Source of the DNA: Cyrtodaria siliqua
Lineage: Eukaryota > Mollusca > Bivalvia > Adapedonta > Hiatellidae
Assembly: GCA_037043455.1 (NCBI GenBank)
Contig: JAWPHD010002613.1
Coordinates: forward strand, 1-64,000
Direction of reading: 5' to 3'
DNA: 64,000 nt
Positions within the stretch are counted from its first letter, which is position 1. Each line of letters begins with the position of its first letter. Below, one piece after another: positions 48,401 through 60,400 of the stretch. Position numbers and translations under genes: made by a program. The notes below the pieces were generated by a model, which had not been told where the DNA came from, did not search any database, and saw only the letters and a program-made list of their open reading frames with translations.

Positions 48401-51400
48401 CGCATAATCAAAAAAGTACATATAGTACGCTATTATATACACCTAATCCACGTAATATTCCAGATATATCTCAACGTGCTTTGTACAAAATGGGGCTACA
48501 ACTATTTACAGAAAGGACAACTCTTTCATGCAGTAGACCTTTTAATCAAAGTATTCTTTGTTACACGAGATTCATTACTGTTGAAGTTTCGCTTGAAAAA
48601 GTCAAAACCATTTCAGTATTGTGTTTAATGTTAAGAGATTACAACGTTTAAAGCCTAAGTTTGCTCACCTGCTTGAGCCAAATGCGCATTCTGTCAATAA
48701 TGAAACTGGTAACCATTGGTGTGTTCGGTGCTGTTTAAACCTTCTTTCCGAAAGGACAGGCCTAATGTCGCGCTGTACCATTCGATTAGCAGTAGCATAT
48801 AAAACATACAATATATAGTGGAAATACCCATTACGCGTTTCTTTTTCCTTTCAGTATATGTATGTCGATGCTATGTTCACTGCACACAAGTCTAAACAGT
48901 GAACATAGCATCGACATACATATACTGAAAGGAAAAAGAAACGCAGGGAGCGTATTTCCGCTATATATTGTATGTTTATTATGCTACTGCTAATCGAATG
49001 GTACAGGGCGACATTAGGCCTGTCCTTTTAGAAAGAAGGTTTAAACAGCACTGAACACACCAATGGTTACCCCTTTAAAGTTTCATTATCGTCAGAATGC
49101 GCATTTGGCTCAAGCAGGTGAGCAAACTTAGGCTTTAAATGTTGCAATCACTTAACATTAAATACAGTACTGAACTGGCTCAATTTTTCAAAGAGGAACT
49201 TCAGCATTTATGAATTTCTTGTTACAACGTGTACTGTGATTAAAACGTCTACAACATCACAGTTGTGTCCTTTCTCTAACTAACTGCACTTTTTTTTTTT
49301 ACAAAACATCTTGGGATTTCCTTGGAATATATATGGAATTATGCGTGCAGTATATGCAATATATAGCGGAAATACGCACCCTGCGTTTCTTTTTCCTTTC
49401 AGTATATATACTAACATATCATCAACACATGGTTTAGGTAATTTTGAGCAGCCCCAGTGAGAGGGGAAAGATACACAAGAATTAAGGACATGCGTCCGAG
49501 TACTATCAAATATATTCAACGTGCTGGGAGGATAAACTCCGACAAAAGGGACTGCTGGGTTTACACTCCTGTCTAATAGGGGAAGTGTCTCGCCTAAACG
49601 CACCAAAGAGCCAGTAGCACAAGCGAGGTTCCAACCAGGGATATCCGGAATCAGAGTTGAACCTGCTTATCCACTGGGCCACCGCGGTTAATGGACTACA
49701 GGACAGATACAGTTTTGTTATATGGACATGAATAAACGTAGAACATATTCACAAGCTATGAATATACGTGCAGTTTCAATTAACAAAAAGACAACTAGCA
49801 ATGGTTGTTTTCTCTACAACCATGTTGGATATAATGAAGATATAGATTACAGATGCGGTAATAATTACAAGTTCTTCATATTTGTAATTAATAGAAGATG
49901 TAGTGAATATAAACTAAATTAAAACTCACCAAAAAAATGCCGCAGGTGTTGGTATATGCGTAAAAAGAAATTAATACGTAGTGTATCAACTATGGATTAT
50001 ACTATGTGTATGATACGCAGATATAATTAATACGGAGTGTATCAACTATGGATTATACTATGTGTATGATACGCAGATATAATTAATACGGAGTGTATCA
50101 ACTATACTATGTGTATGATACGCAGATATAATTAATACGGAGTATATCTAATATGGATTATACTATGTATATGATACGCAGATATAATTAATACGGAGTG
50201 TATCAACTATGGATTATACTATGTGTATGATACGCAGATATAATTAATACGGAGTGTATAATAATAAGAATTATAATAATAATAATAATAATAATAACAA
50301 TAAATGCTTTATTTAATGATGGTAACTCAATCAATTTACAACAATTGTTCTCCCTTGAGGCCATCAAATGAAGAAACATGTAACACACACACATGGTTAT
50401 ATACATACAATATTATACAGTTCTGAAGAGTTTCCTGTTGTAAAATCAAAAGTCCCTATATATAAATATTTTAAAGTTATTTTAAAGTACTTAACCGAAT
50501 GCAAGCAAATTAAAATTAACTAGTATTACCTAAAAGATAGGAATAATATTTCTTTTTAAATTCTTTGATATGTTTGGCTTGTCGCATTGGAGGTGCGATC
50601 GAGTTCCATATGACAGCACCAGAATAACGAATACTTTGTTTGTATATACTTAGCCTATGTTTAGGGACGATTAGATCACCATTTGAACAAGTCCTTAATT
50701 TATAAGAGGAATGAACCTTTTGAAACAAAGATGTAAGATAGTCTGGAGCAAGATTATTGACGCATTTGTAAACCTGCACTGCTTTATGAAATTGTATTCG
50801 ATCATGGACATTTAACCATTTAAGCTCTTTAAATAAGGGTTTTGAAGATGCATCATATGGCTTATTAAGGATGATCCGAGGAGCTCTCTTTTGGATTTTT
50901 TGGATTCTATTAATATTGTTGCTAGAACAATTTCCCCAAATAGTGTCAATATAATCCAAAATTGGTTGTATATATGCATTGTTATACATAATTCTTGTTT
51001 CATGTGTAAGAAATTTCTTGATTTTGCACAAAAGATTAGTTTTGTTTGTTAAAGAAGTACAAAGATTATCAACATGGACGTCCCATGACAGGTTTTTATC
51101 AATATATACCCCTAATAATGTTTGACTCTGTACATTTTCTATTGCTGTACTGTTAACATATAATTGTTTTACTTCATTATTAGGTTTAGACAACTTTTGA
51201 GATGTACCTATAATCATATATTTTGCTTTCATTTCATTTATTAACATTTTATTTTGCTTAGCCCATTGCTCTGTTTGTTTGAGACTAAGCTGGCTATTTT
51301 CTTGTATAATTTCAAGATTAGGACCAGACGTAGACAATGTTACATCATCAGCAAATATGTCTGTGTTTGCATTTTCTACATAAAGTGGTAGATCATTAAC

Positions 51401-54400
51401 AAACAAAATAAATAGAAGTGGTCCAAGTATTGACCCTTGTGGTACCCCTGTTTTTATAAGATTAGGCTTTGAAAGCTCTGTCGAAATTTGTATATTCTGG
51501 TATCGATTTGTAAGGTACGAGTTGAAACATTTTAAAGTGCATTTATCAAAATTATAACTTTTAAGTTTTGCCAATAAAAGTTCATGGTTAACTAGATCAA
51601 ATGCCTTTTTGAAATCAATAAAAACAAGTTCAGTGACATGTCCATTATTCAGTTCTTGCAGTAACATATATGTTAGCTTTGTTAATGCTGTATGGCAGGA
51701 ATGAGATTTTCTAAAGCCTGACTGTCCCCTATAAATTAGACCATACATTTCCAGATACTCAATACACTGGTTGGCTATATGTCTTTCTAGTATTTTTGAT
51801 AATGTGGGTAAAATAGAAATTGGTCTGTAATTACCGGGATCATCAGCATCACCTGATTTATATATATAGGAGCTACTCTTGCATTTGTTAATTTTTCTGG
51901 GAATACACATGTCATAATACTGATGTTTATAATGAGACATATCGATTTTGCAAGTACTGGCGCCGCCGTTTTTAAAATGTGAGGGCCTATGCCACCTAGA
52001 CCAGTTGACTTTGTAGAATCAAGCTGATTTATGTATTTTAGAACTTCATTCATGGTTATGTTTCTAATAGAAAATTCCTTGTTATTTGGGATTTTTTGTC
52101 GAACAAAATCCCTTAGTTTTTCTAGATTAAGACTTTCATTAGAATCAGAAATATTATTTGAAAGATTTGTGAAAAAATCATTAAACTCATCAGCAATATG
52201 ATGATCAACAATAAACTTATTATAACGTATATTAGCATGATTTTATAACGGATATTACGACAATAAAATATGTTTAAAACAATGTTACTTAAAAAATGCA
52301 ATAACTTGTTTAAAATTACATATTAAATGTTTTAATCTTACAATTTGCAAACTTGTTAAGCCGAAATTAAGGTTTAATTTCATACCCCAGCCAACCCAGT
52401 TTTCGCTTCTTGGAGAAGGGGTTGGATGGGGTATGAAAGTTAATACTCGGACCACGTAATGCATTCATAGTTATCCATTTTCTAGGTGGTCTCAACCTAT
52501 ATTTTAAAAAAGCGTCAATTGTCATTACGACACCATGTCTACCTGTATCTATCGATTTTTCGCTCGAGAGTTTAGAATTGTTTAAAATGAACATCAGATA
52601 TTAGAACCATCTTTCTCGACGGATTATGTGTATTAATACGGAAACTTATTTGTCGAAAAAAGAAAATGTTATATACTTTGTACTGGTATATGATTTTTAA
52701 AAATCGGTTAAATATTATTTGAAATGTTAATTACAATGTAACACCACCGCTCGTTTTTGGTTTTTGTATAGCCGATACGCATTAAACTCTCAATACGACA
52801 ACCATGGCTAGACATGGGAATACAACGTTGTTTCATAACTAAAGTGTAAGAGCCCTGGACGTATGCAACAAATTCATTTTCTTTTCAATTTATTTGTTTC
52901 ATAATAACATTTTGATTTCGTAAATATTGAAAACTACCATATTCATTTTTCATCACATGTTTTGAAGTGATGACCTTCAAAAAAAAAATTCTTCTGATTT
53001 GTGAAAATGCTACATTCATGATTTGTTCATGTTATTTTAGAGCTGGATAGCTAAATTATCAAATTCTGAAATAACTCAATGATCATCCATTTTTGAAAGA
53101 TCGTTTGTTGTTGTTCTTATGTTGTTTTCAGAATTGATGGACATAAGCATAGGTATACACTGCACGACTTTAAAAACGCAACAGGGAAATAAACTAAGAT
53201 AACTGACATATTTCAATAGAAATTAAATTTTAATTTCATCTATTTTATTTAACCATATCTACAGTTGAATTGCTGAAAATTTCATTCAAATTGATCAACA
53301 TTAAACTGGTTGAATTTAAAATATAACAGTACTACACCCAAAAGCAAAAGTCACAATATCCACCATTAGCGGCAATGCACGCCTGACATCTCCGATGCAT
53401 ATTGGGATATACCGGGTATTAGTTTTGTGACTTTTGCTTTTGGGGGTCGTCCTGTTATGCTCTGAATTTAATAAGTTTATTGTTGATCAAATTGAATGAA
53501 ATTTTCAGCAAATCAACTGTAGATATTGTTATATAGAATAGATGAAATAAAAATTTAATTTCTATTGAAATATGTCAGTTATCTTAGTTTATTTCCCTGT
53601 TGCGTTTTTAAAGTCGTTGAGTGTATGTTCTGTATGCTTTAAATAGAATAAGCACTCAATTAAATTGGTAAGTATGACATAATGCATAGTTTCAGGGAAT
53701 CTCCACCCTTTAATGTGCACGGGTAAAGTGTCCACAAACACTGATCCTGTAATGCTATGTAGTTTACATTAATTGTGAGACATGTGCTCTTGTACAGGTG
53801 TAAATATCCGATGTACGTTTGACAAGGTCATATATAAACTTAACTGGCTGCTCGGAACTAAGTACTCGACCGGTAGCTGTTATAATAAATATACTATCTA
53901 ACTAAGAAAGGTAAATGACACATGTTTTTGTTATTTATTTATAGCTCCTGAAAGACAAACACTTACTGCTCGGGCGAAGTCTGTACCTTTTGAAAGCGTG
54001 CATGTAGACTTACCTGGTCAACATGATAACAACAGTCCCCACCCGGTCGTTCACAGACCAAAGCAAAACAATGCAGTCAGTATACTCGACAAACTGGGAT
54101 CAACCTTAACTCCCAGCGTGCAAGATACATCACACGTTCAGGGACCGGAAGGACGTGGACATAAATCGGGTGAAGAACATCCTGTTAATCGAGGTAATAC
54201 TCAAATAGTTTCCGTAGAACATTCGAAATCTAAAGCGAAACCAAAAGTTTACAAACACTGTTACATTAATTGAAAGATATTGTGTTTACGTTGATCTCTA
54301 GATAAGCTGCTGTAGATTTAGAACAAACAAGGTTTTACGCAAGCGTAAAATAGCTGCCGAGAGGCAAAACGTTAACATAATAGTAGATCAAGTCACGGGT

Positions 54401-57400
54401 GTTAAAACTATGAAAAAAATAAATGTTATCACGGAGACATAAACACGCCACGACCGTTTTTTTTCTCACGTTCTTGCCGATTGTTACCATCAGTTCTTAT
54501 TACCAAACATTTTGAATCAATGTGGGCGACCTCGCTTCTTTCTGTTCAAATACCTTGGCATGCCTTACATATTGATTACAATGCACCCTTGTAACACGAC
54601 GTGCTAGAAGTACACATGAGCACAGAAATACAATTGTTCACATGTATACGCGTGCGTTAGCGTGTGCATTACAACACATATAAATTATTCACCGTTACCA
54701 TGTCTAATTATAAGATTGAGTTATCAAAATAATTTTTTTAAAGAACTGTTACTACCTTACCGTTAGCAATAATGAAAACCATATTAATGAAAAAAAAATA
54801 AAAAAAATAAAAAAAAAAGGAAATCAGCAGGCTTGAATCGTCCCTTCGCCGGCACTAACACGACGCCTCACTCAACTGCGCTGGAGGATAGTGAATGTCT
54901 CGGTCGCTAATATACATATAATAATGACTACATGACACACATTTCAGTAGACTGGTTTACCAAAATGTCATTTCAGCAAGTGAAATGGTAACCTTTCAAC
55001 ATCACAAAATATGTCTTTATACTATTCAAGTGTTTTAGACTGGTTCGCTAGGAATTTAAGTTGTAATGCATGCTTAACGTCGACTATATGATTCACAGAC
55101 TTAACTATAGACAAACAGAGAAACCATATTAGGATCAGCAGCCTTCGGCAGCTGAAATAACCAATCTCAATATCGATGTTGTTATATTTTCTTTTATTTC
55201 TAGTTTCAGAGAGACATAAAGAGATTGCTCAGGCTAAGCATGTTTCTTTTGAAAGCGTTTATGTAGACATACCTGGTCATCATGATAATAACAGTCCACC
55301 TCATCCGGTCGTTGACAGACCAACGCAAAACAATGCAGTCTATGGCAGTATACTCGACAAACTAGAATCAACCTTATCTCCCAGTGTGCACGATACATCA
55401 CACGTGCAGGGACCGGAAGGACGTGGACACACATCGGATGAAGAACATCCTTTTAATCGAGGTAATACACAAATAGTTTCAGTAGCACATTCGGAATCTA
55501 GGGTGAAACCACAAACACTGTTACAGTAATTGATAGATATTGTGCTCACGTTGAGCACTAGATATACAAGTAATTGAAATCATTTGGAATAACAAATCGC
55601 AATGTTTATGCAATTTTTTATATTTCTTGTTCTAGTTTCTGAGAGATATACACAGATTGCACGGGGAAAACCTGTACCTTTCGAAAGCGTACACGTAGAC
55701 TTACCTGGTCATCATGGTAATAACAGTCCACATCCGGTCGTTCACAGACCAATGCAGAACAGTGCAATCAATATACTTGGCAATCTAGGAGCATCCTTAT
55801 CCCCAAGTGTGCACGACACACCACACGAGCAGGGACCAGAAGGACGTGCACACAATACGGATGAAAATGTCCTTTACAGAGACGCACAAATGCCACCTAC
55901 TATAGAAGCACGTCCCGTTTTTCGTAATCGAGGTAATACTCATAAAGCTTCAGTAGTACAGTCGGACTCAACCTAATTCTCATATAATTCAGTAGCACAG
56001 TCGGAATCGAGGTAATACGCATATAGTTTCAGTAGCACATTTGTAATCGAGGGTGAAAGGACAAGTTTAGAAACCCTGTTAGAGTTAACTGATAACTAGC
56101 GTGCTCACGTTGACCACTAGATAAGCTGCTGCAGTATCAGAGTGATTGTCATATGCTTAAGCATAACAATGATCTCAATGTTTATGTTATTTGTTATATT
56201 TGTTTAATTTATAGTTTCAGAGAGACAGACACAGAATGCACGGGCGAAGCCTGTACCTTTTGAAAGCGTGCATGTAGACCTACCTGGTCAACATGATAAC
56301 AACAGTCCACATCCGGTCGTTCACAGACCAACGCAAGTCAGTATACTCGATAAACTAGGGTCAACCTTATCTCCCGACGTGCACGATACAGCACACGTGC
56401 AGGGACCGGAAGGAAACAATCAATTGGATATTTCTGGTGTTCGCCTCGCGTTGAAAGCGGAACAAACACAAGCTATGGACAATTCAGAAATACAAGCACA
56501 ACGAAATAGAGTGACGAAAATGCCAACTAGAAATACAGTTTCTGAGAAACATGCACTGATTCCACGGGCAAAACCTGTACATTTTGATAACGTACATGTA
56601 GACTTACCTGGTCAACATTATAATAACAGTCCACATCCGGTCGTTCACAGACCAACGCAAGTCAGTATACTCGATAAACTAGGGTCAACCTTATCTCCCG
56701 ACGTGCACGATACAGCACACGTGCAGGGACCGGAAGGACGTGGACACGTTTCGGTAGTATATGCGGGATCTCGAGTGAAACCACAAGTTAATATACTCGA
56801 GCCGTTTGAAAACAATAAAATGGACATTTCTAGTGTTCGCCTCGCCTTGCAAGCGGAACAAACACAAGCAATGGAAGACGCAACAATAAAAGCAAAACGC
56901 AATAGGGTGACGACAATGCATACTAGAAATACCGTTTCAGAGAGACATACACTGATTGCGCGGCCTTTAGAAAGCGTGCCTGTAGACTTACTTGGTCATC
57001 ATGATAATAACAGTCCACATCCGGTCGTTCACAGACCAACGCAAAACAATGCAGTCTATGACAGTATACTCGACAAACTTGGATCAACCTTATCTCCCAG
57101 CGTGCACGATAGATCACAAGCGCAGGGACCGGAAGGACGTGGACACAATTCGGATGAAGAACAACCTGTTAATCGAGGTAATACTCAAATAGTTTCAGTA
57201 GCACATTCGGAATGCAGGGTGAAACCACACGTTTAGAAACAGTTTTACAGTAATTGATAGATTATATTGTGAAACAGTTTCACAGTAATTGATAGATTAT
57301 ATTGTGAAACAGTTTTACAGTAATTGATAGATTATATTGTGAAACACTTTTACAGTAATTGATAGATTATATTGTGAAACACTTTTACAGTAATTGATAG

Positions 57401-60400
57401 ATTATATTGTGCTCAGGCTTATCACTAGATAAGCTTCTGTAGTATCAAAGTAATTGTCATATGATTTGGAATAACCAATCTCATTATTTATGTTGTTATA
57501 TTTCTTTTATTTCTAGTTTCAGAGAGATATACACAGATTGCACAGGCAAAGCATGTACCTTTTGAAAGCGTACCTGTAGACTTACCTGTTCATCGTGATA
57601 ATAACAGTCCACATCCGGTCATTGACAGACCAACGCAAAACAATGCAGTCTATGGCAGTATACACGACAAACTGGGATCAACCGTATCTCCCAGCGTGCA
57701 AGATACATCACACTTTCGGAGACCGGAAGGACGTGGACACACATCGGATGAAGAACATCCTGTTAATCGAGGTAATACTCAGATAGTTTCAGTAAAACAT
57801 TCGTAATCTAGAGTGAAATCAAAAGTTTAGAAACACTGTTACAGTAATTGAAAGATATTGTGCTCACGTTGATCTCTAGATAAGCTGCTGTAGTATGCAA
57901 GTAATTGTCATCAATCGCAATGTTTATGGTATTTGTTATATTTCTTGTTCTAGTTTCTGAGAGATATACACAGATTGCACGGGCAAAACATGTACCTTTT
58001 GAAAGCGTACATATAGACTTACCTGTTCAGCATGCTAACAACAGTCTGCATCCTGTCGTTCACAGACCAATGCAGAACAGTGCAATCAATATACTCGGCA
58101 ATCTAGGATCATCCTCATCCCCCAGTGTGCACGATACATCACACGTGCAGGGACCAGAAGGACGTGCACACAATACGGATGAAAATGTCCTTTACAGAGA
58201 CGTACGAGTGCCACCGAGTATAAAAGCACGTTCCGTTTTTCGTAATCGAGGTAATACTCATAAAACTTCAGTAGTACAGTCGGACCCGAGATAATTCTCA
58301 TATAATTCAGTAGCACAGTCGGAATCGAGGTAATACGCATATAGTTTCAGTAGCACATTTGTAATCGAGGGTGAAAGGACAAGTTTAGAAACACTGTAAC
58401 AGTTAACTGATAACTAGTGTGCTCACGTTGACCACTAGGTAAGCTGCTGCAGTATCAGAGTGATTGTCATATGCTTAAGCATAACAATGATCTCAATGTT
58501 TATGTTATTTGTTATATTTGTTTAATTTATAGTTTCAGAGAGACATACACAGAATACACGGGCGAAGCCTGTACCTTTTGAAAGCGTGCATGTAGACCTA
58601 CCTGGTCAACATGATAACAACAGTCCACATCCGGTCGTTCACAGACCAACGCAAGTCAGTATACTCGATAAACTAGGTTCAACCTTATCTCCCGACGTGC
58701 ACGATACAGCACACGTGCAGGGACCGGAAGGAAACAATAAATTGGATATTTCTGGTGTTCGCCTCGCGTTGAAAGCGGAACAAACACAAGCTATGGACAA
58801 TTCAGAAATACAAGCACAACGAAATAGAGTGACGCAAATGCCAACTAGAAATACAGTTTCTGAGAAACATGCACTGATTCCACGGGCAAAACCTGTACAT
58901 TTTGATAACGTATATGTAGACTTACCCGGTCAACATTATAATAACAGTCCACATCCGGTCGTTCACAGACCAACGCAAGTCAGTATACTCGATACACTAG
59001 GGTCAACCTTATCTCCCGACGTGCACGATACAGCACACGTGCAGGGACCGGAAGGACGTAGACACGTTTCGGTAGTATATGCGGGATTTCGAGTGAAACC
59101 ACAAGTTAATATACTCGAGCCGTTTGAAAACAATAAAATGGACATTTCTAGTGTTCGCCTCGCCTTGCAAGCGGAACAAACACAAGCAATGGAAGACGCA
59201 GAAATACAAGCAAAACGCAATAGGGTGACAACAATGCAAACTAGAACTACCGTTTCAGAGAGACATACACTGATTGCACGGCCTTTAGAAAGCGAGCCTG
59301 TTGACTTACTTGGTCATCATGATAATAACAGTCCACATCCGGTCGTTCACAGACCAACGCAAAACAATGCAGTCTATGACAGTATACTCGACAAACTTGG
59401 ATCAACCTTATCTCCCAGCGTGCACGATAGATCACAAGCGCAGGGACCAGAAGGACGTGAACACAATTTGGATGAAGAACAACCTGTTAATCGAGGTAAT
59501 ACTCAAATAGTTTCAGTAGCACATTCGGAATGCAGAGTGAAACCACACGTTTAGAAACACTTGTACAGTAATTGATAGATTATATTGTGCTCAGGCTGAT
59601 CACTAGATAAGCTTCTGTAGCATCAAAGTAATTGTCATATGATTTGGAATAACCAATCTCATTATTTATGTTGTTATATTTCTTTTATTTCTAGTTTCGG
59701 AGAAATATACACAGATTGTACAGGCAAAGCATGTACCTTTTGAAAGCGTACCTGTAGACTTACCTGTTCATCGTGATAATAACAGACCACACCCGGTCGT
59801 TCACAGACCAACGCAAAACAATGCAGTCTATGGCAGTATACTCAACAAACTGGGATCAACCGTATCTCCCAGTGTGCAAGATACATCACACTTTCGGGGA
59901 CCGGAAGGACGTAGACATAATTCGGGTGAAGAACATCCTGTTAATCGAGGTAATACTCAGATAGTTTCAGTAAAACATTCGGAATCTAGAGTGAAATCAA
60001 AAGTTTAGAAACACTGTTACAGTAATTGAAAGATATTGTGATCACGTTGATCTCTTGATAAGCTGTTGTAGTATTCAAGTAATTGTCATCAATCGCAATG
60101 TTTATGGTATTTGTTATATTTCTTGTTCTAGTTTCTGAGAGATATACACCGATTGCACGGGCAAAACATGTACCTTTTGAAAGCGTACATGTAGACTTAC
60201 CTGGTCATCATGATAATAACAGTCCACATCCGGTCGTTCACAGACCAATGCAGAACAGTGCAATCAATATACTTGGCAATCTAGGATCATCCTCATCACC
60301 AAATGTGCTCGATACATCACACGAGCAGGTACCAGAAGGACGTGGACACAATACGGATGAAAATGTCCATTACAGAGACGCACGAGTGCCACCGAGTCCC

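Noticed and set aside
50516..51940. Host gene encoding a 474-residue protein
   Set aside because: The FADD reverse transcriptase core and 3' tail identify a LINE, 5'-truncated and frameshifted.
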